NCBI GenBank assembly: GCA_030596265.1
Contig: JAUVKM010000031.1
Span: 1 to 12,370, forward strand
Reading direction: 5' to 3'
From: Candidatus Cloacimonadota bacterium
Lineage (GTDB): Bacteria > Cloacimonadota > Cloacimonadia > Cloacimonadales > TCS61
DNA length: 12,370 nt
Part shown: positions 1 to 6,434 of the stretch, in pieces
How the letters are laid out: every line of letters starts with the position of its first letter
How positions within the stretch are numbered: the first letter of the stretch is position 1
The notes under the pieces: model-generated
Told to the model about the DNA's origin: nothing
What the model saw: the letters and a program-made list of their open reading frames with translations, nothing else
The model's database searches: none
Position numbers and translations under genes: made by a program

Positions 1-60
1 TTTTCATTTTTGGAAATTGATTTTTACTTTTATTATTTTTATTATTTTGTTTTTTTTGCA

Positions 61-603
61 TTATGAATAAATCTCCTTTTTGAGAATTCCAATATATGGA
101 AGATTTCTATATTTCTGGGCATAATCGAGTCCGTAGCCTACAACGAATTCGTTTCCAACTTCAAAACCTAGGTAGTCGATCTTGATATCTATTTGATGTG
201 CATTTGGTTTATCCAGTAATGTACATATTTTTACTGAATTGGGATTGTGCTGCATAAAATATTCATCTAGATATTTCAAAGTTAAGCCACTATCAACGAT
301 ATCTTCTACAATAATCACGTCTCTGTTGGCAATATCTACATCAATATCTTTTTTTATTCTTACAACACCTGATGACTTTGTGCTGTCACCATAGCTGGAA
401 AGTGACATGAAATCGAGTTCTACTTTAGTAGATATGTTTCTCATTAGATCAGAAAGAAAGACGATCCCACCCTTTAAAATACAAATCATAACAGGGTTTT
501 TTCCTTTATAATCTTTTGATATTTGTTCACCTAGTTGCTTAATTCTTTCTTGTATTTTAGTTTCGGTTATTAATATTTCTTCAATATCATTTTTCATATT
601 CAT
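61..603 (-). CDS. hpt: Hypoxanthine phosphoribosyltransferase
   Basis: This cytosolic purine-salvage enzyme transfers the phosphoribosyl group of PRPP to hypoxanthine (and often guanine), giving IMP or GMP. The 180-residue length is normal for bacterial Hpt. Visible motifs are the pyrophosphate loop LKGG (residues 43-46), the flexible-loop segment SLSSYGDST (67-75), the PRPP-binding motif VIIVEDIVDSGLT (96-108) with the acidic pair E100/D101, and the purine-binding C-terminal part containing VGYGLDY (155-161). It lies 26 bases downstream of tilS on the same strand, a common bacterial arrangement that often continues into ftsH, which would fall outside the window. The ATG at 603 is the first possible start after the tilS stop. 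Its ribosome binding site is unusually far away (see the 604-630 entry). A second in-frame ATG lies two codons further on. Confidence 0.96.
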   Translation of the reverse strand: MNMKNDIEEILITETKIQERIKQLGEQISKDYKGKNPVMICILKGGIVFLSDLMRNISTKVELDFMSLSSYGDSTKSSGVVRIKKDIDVDIANRDVIIVEDIVDSGLTLKYLDEYFMQHNPNSVKICTLLDKPNAHQIDIKIDYLGFEVGNEFVVGYGLDYAQKYRNLPYIGILKKEIYS

Positions 604-630
604 TTTAGTAAGTAAATTTCTTACTCCTCC
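604..630 (-). promoter_or_regulatory. Hairpin-bridged ribosome binding site of hpt
   Basis: A perfect Shine-Dalgarno sequence GGAGGAG (630-624) begins at the last base of the tilS stop codon but is 20 bases from the hpt ATG, well beyond the usual 5-9. The interval holds an inverted repeat, AGTAAG (625-620) and CTTACT (612-607), with a 7-base loop. Folding it would bring GGAGG (630-626) within about 3 bases of the ATG. No in-frame ATG, GTG or TTG lies between the site and the start. Hairpins that shorten a long spacer in this way are known, for example for phage T4 gene 38. That it works so here is inference. Confidence 0.45.
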
Positions 631-2060
631 TATTTTCTATTAACCCTTTCGGCTGCTCTCATTTTTTTCGTAGTCATTCTTTCTATCCTTATTTGCAGAA
701 TATTCAGTGTCTGCTCAGAAGTAACAACTCTGTTGTCGATACGATGACCCGCAAGCCATATTATCTTCTCTTTATCGCAGAAAATTAACACCTTATCTCT
801 GTCGAATTTTGGGACTTTTTCGTCAATCAAAAAATCCTTTAATTTTTTATTATGCTGCATGCCAAGAGGATAAAATCTATCTCCTGGTTTCCTGTGACGA
901 ATTGTTAAAGGAAAACTTGTTTTATCAAAATCAATATAAGCAACATTTTTATCTTCAAACAAATTGCGTTTATTAGGCATTTTCTTTATTTTCTTCATAA
1001 TAATCCGGTAATCTTCAAAGGTAAATCGGCTGCGAAGTGATGTTATCTCCTTTTCATTTTCTAAGTTTTCAAATTTCGAAATATCGATATTTGTGAAGAT
1101 AAGCTCATCATATTCCTTAAATACAAAAATGTTATTTGGAAGGAAAATTTGTTTAGAACCATCTGAGTTAAGCAAGTTTTCAATATCAATAAAATTATTA
1201 TGATAAAAATCTTTTGAATTACCATTAATTCTTGAATAAGCTTCTTTATATACGTAATAACGCAATACCGATTTTGTTTTTCTAATGATTCTTGATGACA
1301 ATATACATTCGTCTTTTGAGTGTTTGATTTGAGCTTTTAGATATCTTCTTGTAGCAAGTGACTCTAAAATATCATCAGTTTCAGCGAATATTTCAGCTGT
1401 TTCATATAATTTAGAAACTACATTCGGGTTCAAATGTTCTTTTATCCATGGTATCATCTGGTTACGGATCTTGTTCCTTGTATAGGTGTTATTTTCATTG
1501 GAAAGATCCTCACGCCATTGGATATCTTCAGATTCTAAATAGGAAACAATATCTTCCCTGCAAAAACTAAGTAATGGATGAACAATATCATCAGTAATTG
1601 GTGATATTCCTTTAATACCAGTATATCCGGAACCTCTAAACAAACGGAATAGTAGTGTTTCTGCTTGGTCTTCACGGTTATGACCCAATACGATTTTTTG
1701 AATTTTGTATAATTTGCGAAGATCGTTAAAATAACCAAACCTTATTTCTCTAGCATGATTTTCTACACTAGAGCTTGATTTGACATTTGCATTTTTTACA
1801 ACAAGAGATATATTACGATCAAAACAAAATTTTCTCACAAACTGCTCATCAAGCTGAGAGTCATCACCACGTAGGTTATAATTTACATGTGCAGCAAGAA
1901 TTGAATAGCCGTATTTGGATTTTAAATGCCAAAGAGCTAATAGAAGGGCTGTGGAATCTGCACCGCCGGAGAAACCTACAACTATTTTCTCTCCACTTCT
2001 AAAAAGTTTGTGTTTAAATGAGTATTTTTCAAAACTTTCGATAAAACCGTTTATTTTCAT
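630..2060 (-). CDS. tilS: tRNA(Ile)-lysidine synthetase TilS
   Basis: TilS attaches lysine to C34 of the CAU-anticodon tRNA-Ile using ATP, so that it reads AUA codons and is charged with isoleucine. It is essential in most bacteria and acts in the cytosol. The N-terminal PP-loop ATPase domain shows SGGADS (residues 31-36), HVNYNLRGDDS (58-68) and GHNREDQAETL (126-136). A helical middle region (about 200-290) follows, then the TilS C-terminal tRNA-binding domain with RHRKPGDRF (388-396) and a closing beta-rich part (WLAGHRIDNR, 435-444). At 476 residues it is a full-length two-domain form. The ATG at 2060 follows the ribosome binding site AAGGAT (2072-2067). It is the first gene of a unit with hpt and is divergent from iorA across a 154-base gap. 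No key residue appears missing. Confidence 0.96.
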   Translation of the reverse strand: MKINGFIESFEKYSFKHKLFRSGEKIVVGFSGGADSTALLLALWHLKSKYGYSILAAHVNYNLRGDDSQLDEQFVRKFCFDRNISLVVKNANVKSSSSVENHAREIRFGYFNDLRKLYKIQKIVLGHNREDQAETLLFRLFRGSGYTGIKGISPITDDIVHPLLSFCREDIVSYLESEDIQWREDLSNENNTYTRNKIRNQMIPWIKEHLNPNVVSKLYETAEIFAETDDILESLATRRYLKAQIKHSKDECILSSRIIRKTKSVLRYYVYKEAYSRINGNSKDFYHNNFIDIENLLNSDGSKQIFLPNNIFVFKEYDELIFTNIDISKFENLENEKEITSLRSRFTFEDYRIIMKKIKKMPNKRNLFEDKNVAYIDFDKTSFPLTIRHRKPGDRFYPLGMQHNKKLKDFLIDEKVPKFDRDKVLIFCDKEKIIWLAGHRIDNRVVTSEQTLNILQIRIERMTTKKMRAAERVNRK

Positions 2061-2080
2061 TTTTGCATCCTTAATGAGTA

Positions 2081-2110
2081 ATTATTTAATTTTACCATTA
2101 ACTTTTTCAA
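2081..2110 (-). promoter_or_regulatory. Possible sigma70-like promoter of tilS-hpt
   Basis: On the minus strand TTGAAA (2110-2105) and AATAAT (2086-2081) are separated by 18 bases and resemble -35 and -10 boxes. They would start transcription near 2074, just before the tilS ribosome binding site. In DNA this AT-rich such matches arise by chance, so the call is weak. Confidence 0.2.
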
Positions 2111-2163
2111 GTTTTAATTAGGAATTCAATGTGTCAAATAAAAAGCTTGTAAGAATTTGTGCA

Positions 2164-2181
2164 CTTAGTTTTGTGACTAAG
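2164..2181 (+). promoter_or_regulatory. Inverted repeat upstream of iorA
   Basis: CTTAGT (2164-2169) and ACTAAG (2176-2181) form a perfect 6-base inverted repeat around a 6-base centre, about 20 bases before the iorA ribosome binding site AAGGAG (2203-2208). The next bases contain a -10-like TTTAAT (2185-2190) without a good -35 partner. The repeat could be an operator or a small mRNA hairpin. No regulator gene lies next to it, and chance is a real alternative. Confidence 0.3.
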
Positions 2182-2214
2182 AATTTTAATTAAAAAATAG
2201 ATAAGGAGCTAATT

Positions 2215-3792
2215 ATGAAGAAGTTACTACTTTTAGGTGACGAAGCTATTGGCCAAGGTGCTCTGGATGCAGGATTATCGGGAGCTTATGGCTATCCGGG
2301 AACTCCTTCTACGGAGATAATCGAATATATTCAACGGAATCCGGAAGCTATAGAAAGAGATGTACATAGAACCTGGTCTGCAAACGAAAAGACAGCAATG
2401 GAATCTGCACTAGGAATGTCATACGCTGGTAAAAGAACCATAATAACTATGAAGCATGTAGGTCTCAATGTGGCAGCAGATTCATATATGAATTCTGCAC
2501 TGACAGGTGCAAATGGCGGTATTATAGTTGCAGTTGCAGACGACCCTTCAATGCATTCATCACAAAATGAACAAGATTCACGATTTTATGCAAAATTTGC
2601 ATTAATGCCGGCCTTCGAACCATCTGATCAGCAAGAAGCCTATGATATGCCTAGGCTTGCTTATGAAATTTCCGAAAAATATCACCTACCCGTTATGTTA
2701 CGTTTAACTACCAGGCTTGCTCATTCTAGAGCGGGTGTGGTAAGAAGTAATGTTTTACAAGAAAATAAAATGCATTTACCCGAGATAAAAGATCAATTTA
2801 TGCTTCTACCTTCCTTTGCTAGAAAAAAATATAAACATTTATTAGAGATTCAAAAAGATTTGGAAATGGAATCGGAAAATTCACCATTCAATAAATATTT
2901 TGAAGGTTCTGATAAAAGCACGGGCATTATTGCTTGCGGTTTAGCATATAACTATTTAATGGAGAATTATGACAAGTGTAATTATCCAATTATAAAGATT
3001 GGTCAGTATCCTCTTCCCAAAAAACAAATTCAAAGGATATTTAGCGAATGTAATGAAATTCTTGTTTTAGAAGAAGGGATGCCACTTGTTGAAGAAATGC
3101 TTAAAGGATTTTTGGGAAACCCAAAAATTCACGGGCGATTGGATGGAACTCTGGATAGAGATGGTGAACTCAACCCAAAGAAAGTTAGAAAAGCTCTTGG
3201 ACTCCCAAAACTTCTAACAAAGGATATCCCTGAATTAGTTGCTGGAAGACCTCCTGCACTTTGTGTTGGCTGTCCTCATACAGATTCGTATAAATCATTA
3301 ACCGAAGCCCTGAAAGAATACGGCAAAGGTCATGTGTTCTCTGATATTGGATGTTATACTTTGGGTTATTTATCACCTCATAATGCAATAGATACTTGTG
3401 TTGATATGGGTGCTTCTATTTCAATGGCTATTGGCGCTGCTGATGCTGGATTCTTTCCAGCTGTTGCCACAATAGGAGATTCCACTTTCGGACACTCAGG
3501 CATTACCGGTCTTCTAGATGCTGTAACACAGAAATCTAATGTTGTGATTGTCGTTTTAGACAATGATATTACAGCAATGACAGGAATGCAGGATTCTCAA
3601 GTAAATGGCAGAATTGAACAAATCTGTGAGGGTATAGGTGTTGAAGTAGAACATATAAGGGTTATTAATCCGCTTTCAAAATATCATGAAGAAAATGTGA
3701 AAGTTTTCAAGGAAGAAATAGCTTACAACGGTGTTTCTGTAGTTATTCCCCGAAGACCATGTATTCATGTTTATTCAAAGAAGAAAAGATAA
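2215..3792 (+). CDS. iorA: Indolepyruvate:ferredoxin oxidoreductase alpha subunit (short form)
   Basis: This is the catalytic, thiamine-diphosphate-binding subunit of the oxidoreductase that converts aryl pyruvates (indolepyruvate, phenylpyruvate, from aromatic amino acid transamination) plus CoA to the acyl-CoA and CO2, reducing ferredoxin. It works the opposite way when making amino acids from aryl acetates. The pyrimidine-binding N-terminal domain has GYPGTPSTE (residues 26-34). The pyrophosphate-binding domain has the ThDP/Mg motif GDS (421-423), then LDNDITAMTG with N450. The family-typical CxxC is CVGCPH (350-355). At 525 residues it stops just after the second catalytic domain, whereas classical IorA (about 600 residues) continues into a ferredoxin-like domain with two CxxCxxCxxxCP motifs. 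That part is absent. The start has a good AAGGAG site six bases upstream. iorB follows nine bases later. The real substrate could be another 2-oxoacid. Confidence 0.9.
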   Translation: MKKLLLLGDEAIGQGALDAGLSGAYGYPGTPSTEIIEYIQRNPEAIERDVHRTWSANEKTAMESALGMSYAGKRTIITMKHVGLNVAADSYMNSALTGANGGIIVAVADDPSMHSSQNEQDSRFYAKFALMPAFEPSDQQEAYDMPRLAYEISEKYHLPVMLRLTTRLAHSRAGVVRSNVLQENKMHLPEIKDQFMLLPSFARKKYKHLLEIQKDLEMESENSPFNKYFEGSDKSTGIIACGLAYNYLMENYDKCNYPIIKIGQYPLPKKQIQRIFSECNEILVLEEGMPLVEEMLKGFLGNPKIHGRLDGTLDRDGELNPKKVRKALGLPKLLTKDIPELVAGRPPALCVGCPHTDSYKSLTEALKEYGKGHVFSDIGCYTLGYLSPHNAIDTCVDMGASISMAIGAADAGFFPAVATIGDSTFGHSGITGLLDAVTQKSNVVIVVLDNDITAMTGMQDSQVNGRIEQICEGIGVEVEHIRVINPLSKYHEENVKVFKEEIAYNGVSVVIPRRPCIHVYSKKKR

Positions 3793-3801
3793 TAGGAGCT
3801 T

Positions 3802-4386
3802 ATGATGAAGAAAGATATAATTCTTGCCGGAGTTGGTGGTCAGGGAATCCTCTCTATTGCTGCAATTATTGGCACCGCAGCTATCGAAAGTGATCTACAT
3901 CTGAAACAAGCAGAAGTCCATGGAATGAGCCAAAGAGGAGGAGATGTACAATCTCATCTTAGAATTTCGGATAAACCAATTCATTCTGATCTGATCCCAA
4001 ATGGAGGGGCAGACCTGATAATTAGTGTGGAACCAATGGAATCTTTGCGTTATTTACCATATTTATCTAAAAATGGATGGTTGATCACTAATACAAAGGC
4101 TTTTGTAAATATTCCTAATTATCCCAATTATGATGATCTGATGAATACTGTAAGAGCTTTTCCAAACCATATTGCTCTAGATGCCGATAAAATTGCAAAA
4201 AATATTGGTTCACCACGTTCTATGAATATGGTTGTCTTAGGTGCTGCATCATCATTTCTGGATCTGCCTTACAGTAAATTGGAAGAGGGTATTAAAATCA
4301 TATTCGGACGGAAAGGTGAAAAAATAGTTGAAGCAAACCTGGAAGCTATGAAAGTTGGAAGGGAAGTTGCTGAACAAAACAAGTAA
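3802..4386 (+). CDS. iorB: Indolepyruvate:ferredoxin oxidoreductase beta subunit
   Basis: This is the small (gamma-domain-like) subunit of the IorAB complex, needed with IorA for CoA-dependent oxidation of aryl pyruvates. The 194-residue length is standard. It opens with the conserved GVGGQGI (about residues 10-16), followed by QAEVHGMSQRGGDVQSH (36-52), the signature of the 2-oxoacid:acceptor oxidoreductase gamma domain. MNMVVLGA (141-148) is also typical. It follows iorA by nine bases, so the two are surely co-transcribed. Two adjacent ATGs are possible: 3802, only three bases after the AGGAG site (3794-3798), and 3805, six bases after it. The second has better spacing, and the difference is a single residue. 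A strong terminator lies 22 bases after the stop. Confidence 0.92.
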   Translation: MMKKDIILAGVGGQGILSIAAIIGTAAIESDLHLKQAEVHGMSQRGGDVQSHLRISDKPIHSDLIPNGGADLIISVEPMESLRYLPYLSKNGWLITNTKAFVNIPNYPNYDDLMNTVRAFPNHIALDADKIAKNIGSPRSMNMVVLGAASSFLDLPYSKLEEGIKIIFGRKGEKIVEANLEAMKVGREVAEQNK

Positions 4387-4408
4387 TTGAATAATGTAAT
4401 AAAAAACA

Positions 4409-4432
4409 AAAGGCACCTGAAAAGGTGCCTTT
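4409..4432. terminator. Bidirectional intrinsic terminator between iorB and the RRM genes
   Basis: A perfect 10-base stem (4409-4418 paired with 4423-4432, core GGCACC/GGTGCC) closes on a GAAA tetraloop. Read on the minus strand, the stem is followed by TGTTTTTTATT, a good U-tract, so it should end the RRM transcript. Read on the plus strand, the U-tract is weaker (TTT, then ATTG), but the position right after iorB fits ending that unit too. Both flanking genes converge on it. Confidence 0.88.
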
Positions 4433-4457
4433 ATTGTCATAAAAAATATTATTATGT

Positions 4458-4772
4458 TTAAATTAAAAGATCTTTTTTTGAAAACATTTTAGTATAATTT
4501 TTTGAATCTTTAGAACGCCGCCCGCCATTTCGACCACTTTTTCTTCTATCAGATATCCCATATCTAGCTTGATGAACACTAATAACAATACCATCCAAAT
4601 CAGATTCATCAAGATTTGAGATGGCTGATTCTGCTTCATTTTCAAATGGCATTTCTGCAAATGCTATTTCATTTTCAATTCTTATAGACTCAACTTTCCC
4701 AAATTCTTCAAATCTTTTTCGTAAATGATCTTGATTTATTTTCTTACAAACATTCCCAATAAAAATTTCCAT
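4458..4772 (-). CDS. Small RRM RNA-binding protein, divergent copy
   Basis: This is a 104-residue single RNA recognition motif protein with a basic tail, presumably a cytosolic RNA binder. RNP2 is EIFIGNV (residues 2-8) and is intact. The RNP1 position (about 33-41, ending AFAEM) is degenerate: the basic first residue and one of the two aromatic RNA-stacking positions seen in the neighbour are replaced by N and I. The loop before it is about eight residues shorter than in the neighbouring paralogue. The shared segment SVHQAR (65-70) and the tail DRR...GGRR (75-86) show that it arose by duplication of the gene at 4797-5108. It starts 24 bases after that gene, with ribosome binding site GAGGAAGG. 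The shortened loop and changed RNP1 suggest different or weaker RNA binding. The target is unknown. Confidence 0.85.
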   Translation of the reverse strand: MEIFIGNVCKKINQDHLRKRFEEFGKVESIRIENEIAFAEMPFENEAESAISNLDESDLDGIVISVHQARYGISDRRKSGRNGGRRSKDSKNYTKMFSKKDLLI

Positions 4773-4796
4773 CCTTCCTCTTCAAATGATTTTAAA

Positions 4797-5108
4797 TCAG
4801 CCTGTTAGTTCGGGAAGATCAGTTTGCCTTCTTCCTCCATGCCTGGATGCTGTCCTTCTGTCATCATTTCTGAAACGAGCTTGATGTACACTAAGCACAT
4901 TACCAAAATGTTCTTTATTATCGAGCGCTGAAACAGCATCCCATGCTTCATTCTCATTCGGCATGTCAATAAATGCAAATGCTTTCCATTCACCATTTAT
5001 CCTGTCGATAAGAATATTTACGGATTGGACATCTCCATAATCTGAGAATAAAGATCTTAAGATTTCTTTTTCTACATCACGGGTCATATTGCCAACAAAT
5101 ATTTTCAT
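4797..5108 (-). CDS. Small RRM RNA-binding protein
   Basis: This is a 103-residue single-RRM protein of the type found in cyanobacteria and many other bacteria, thought to bind RNA and in some species linked to cold response. RNP2 is KIFVGNM (residues 2-8) and RNP1 is WKAFAFIDM (41-49) with both stacking phenylalanines. The fold order beta-alpha-beta-beta-alpha-beta is easy to follow, ending in VLSVHQARF (71-79). The C-terminal tail is rich in Arg and Gly (DRR, HGGRR). The ATG at 5108 has the ribosome binding site GGAGAAG (5120-5114). It is the first gene of a two-gene unit with the divergent copy at 4458-4772 and has a -10-like box upstream. The exact RNA target cannot be read from sequence. 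Confidence 0.92.
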   Translation of the reverse strand: MKIFVGNMTRDVEKEILRSLFSDYGDVQSVNILIDRINGEWKAFAFIDMPNENEAWDAVSALDNKEHFGNVLSVHQARFRNDDRRTASRHGGRRQTDLPELTG

Positions 5109-5128
5109 TACTACTTCTCCAAATTTGT

Positions 5129-5134
5129 ATTATA
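5129..5134 (-). promoter_or_regulatory. Possible -10 box of the RRM gene pair
   Basis: A perfect TATAAT on the minus strand (5134-5129) lies about 20 bases before the start of the first RRM gene, which would give a 5' leader of roughly 14 bases including GGAGAAG. I do not see a convincing -35 element at the right distance, so this is only a candidate. The 157-base gap to the divergent lipoprotein gene must hold promoters for both directions. Confidence 0.3.
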
Positions 5135-5265
5135 CAATTTTAGCTTACACTGAACTTTGACTGAATTTATAGAGTCTTTATTCTTATGTCAAGAATAACT
5201 TTTTTCTTTACATATTTATCACATAAACTCTCTTAGATTTAGTGTTACATAAAGGAGGTTAACAA

Positions 5266-5823
5266 ATGAAAAAAATACTAACATTGTTGATTATACTCAT
5301 TCTTTTGGGAGCATGTGCAAGACAATCTGATCTGTCAGTTTATAATGATACAAATCACTCAATAAGAGTAATTTTAAATGGTACTATTTATCAAAGACTG
5401 CATAATGATCCCCCTATTGTTGAGACATATTATTTAAACTCATTTATCCTTTTTGGTGAAACCATTGATGTACCAATTATTATTGAAGGTCAAATATATT
5501 TAGAACCTAAAGAATTTACAATAAAAATGAAACCCAACAAGGATAAAACATATCATGTAGAATTTGACCGTGCAGGATTACAAATAAATAATGTTTCACT
5601 TTTTCCAATTAGCATTGTTCAATTAAGGAGTGAAGATGATGATGACTGGAGCGAAAATGTAATTAACGATACTTTGCATACTGAAACTTCTACTCCAATA
5701 TTTTCAATTATACCTGATTATGATTATATTAAAATGACAGATATTTTTGAAACAGAATATCCAGAAGAATTAATAGAATTCAATGTAGGCGAAACTACCA
5801 CATTTATATTTTTGGGAATATAA
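5266..5823 (+). CDS. Small two-repeat beta-rich lipoprotein of unknown function
   Basis: I do not recognise the family. The protein has 185 residues with a type II signal peptide: basic start MKK, hydrophobic core, lipobox LGAC with lipidated Cys17. The next residues (A, R) give no retention signal I can trust, so outer or inner membrane is open. The mature part is predicted all-beta and seems to contain two similar units. LSVYNDTNHSIRVIL (23-37) resembles LQINNVSLFPISIVQL (105-120), and each unit ends in a similar strand (TYHVEF, 95-100; TTTFIF, 177-182). An acidic stretch (SEDDDDW, 122-128) sits between them. The ribosome binding site AAAGGAGG (5251-5258) is very strong. It stands alone on the plus strand and meets the kinase gene tail to tail with nine bases between. 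It is possibly a surface or periplasmic binding lipoprotein. Confidence 0.8.
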   Translation: MKKILTLLIILILLGACARQSDLSVYNDTNHSIRVILNGTIYQRLHNDPPIVETYYLNSFILFGETIDVPIIIEGQIYLEPKEFTIKMKPNKDKTYHVEFDRAGLQINNVSLFPISIVQLRSEDDDDWSENVINDTLHTETSTPIFSIIPDYDYIKMTDIFETEYPEELIEFNVGETTTFIFLGI

Positions 5824-5832
5824 ATTAATATT

Positions 5833-6432
5833 TTAAATTATATTTTTTAACATCTCTCTATTCTTGGAAATATCGGGATGAGACTCTTTTTTGCCGAATT
5901 TTATTCTTCGTGAATCAAATCTTAATATTATCTCAGGTAATATCAATTCCCATTCCAGAGGATTAATCATTCTCTTAGATTTATATGTATTTATTACTTG
6001 CTCAAACACGAATTTAAATTTATCAGAATTATAGGATGATGCCCAAAATAAGAGAAAATGAATTAAATCTGTTTCAGGAAAATCGTATATCCATTCACTA
6101 AAATCCAGCATATAATATTTCCCTTTTGCAAAAAGATAGTTCTTTGGGTTATTATCATAATGACAAATACATTTATCACCTTTAGATTCAAGTGAATGAA
6201 GATCTATCATCAATTCGGTGATCTTCACAAAATTCGGTTGTGCAAGATCCATAATCGGGATCCCATTAATATATTCTAACATTAAAGTATTCTTGCCATC
6301 ATTATCAATAAGTCTTGGTGAATAGGGTAACTTTTTTTTATAGATATAGAGTTCTTTTTTAAACATCTTTGGGGAATTACATATTTTGATAACTTGATTT
6401 TTTTCTTTATTGATAATTATTTCCGATTTCAT
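5833..6432 (-). CDS. Minimal APH/Bud32-like protein kinase-fold protein
   Basis: This 199-residue protein has the landmarks of the kinase-like fold shared by aminoglycoside phosphotransferases, Bud32 and lipopolysaccharide kinases (numbering here is from the GTG at 6438). They are VIKI with a candidate ATP-binding Lys19, Glu29 in the following helix, hinge LMLEYINGIP (52-61), catalytic loop CHYDNNPKNYL (92-102) with Asp95 and Asn100, and metal-binding LDFSEW (111-116) with Asp112. The N-terminal lobe is very short and lacks an evident glycine-rich loop, as in the smallest members. Substrate is unknown. A GTG at 6438 overlaps the mobB stop, but the ATG at 6432 has better spacing from AGAGAG, so I chose it. 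The gene is last in a seven-gene minus-strand run and is translationally tied to mobB. The HxDxxxxN and DFS pattern makes a kinase fold likely; activity is inferred. Confidence 0.72.
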   Translation of the reverse strand: MKSEIIINKEKNQVIKICNSPKMFKKELYIYKKKLPYSPRLIDNDGKNTLMLEYINGIPIMDLAQPNFVKITELMIDLHSLESKGDKCICHYDNNPKNYLFAKGKYYMLDFSEWIYDFPETDLIHFLLFWASSYNSDKFKFVFEQVINTYKSKRMINPLEWELILPEIILRFDSRRIKFGKKESHPDISKNREMLKNII

Positions 6433-6434
6433 GA

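Noticed and set aside
1..60. A possible start of ftsH (ATG at 7-5 on the minus strand) downstream of hpt.
   Set aside because: There is no ribosome binding site in front of it and only two codons are inside the window, so nothing supports it except the common gene order.
3185..3563. Open frames on the minus strand inside iorA, and plus-strand frames inside the GGDEF gene.
   Set aside because: They lie opposite well-recognised conserved genes, have no good ribosome binding site and show low-complexity or improbable compositions.
5820..5850. Terminator between the lipoprotein and the kinase gene.
   Set aside because: The stretch is A/T-rich with T-runs, but I find no stable G/C-containing stem.
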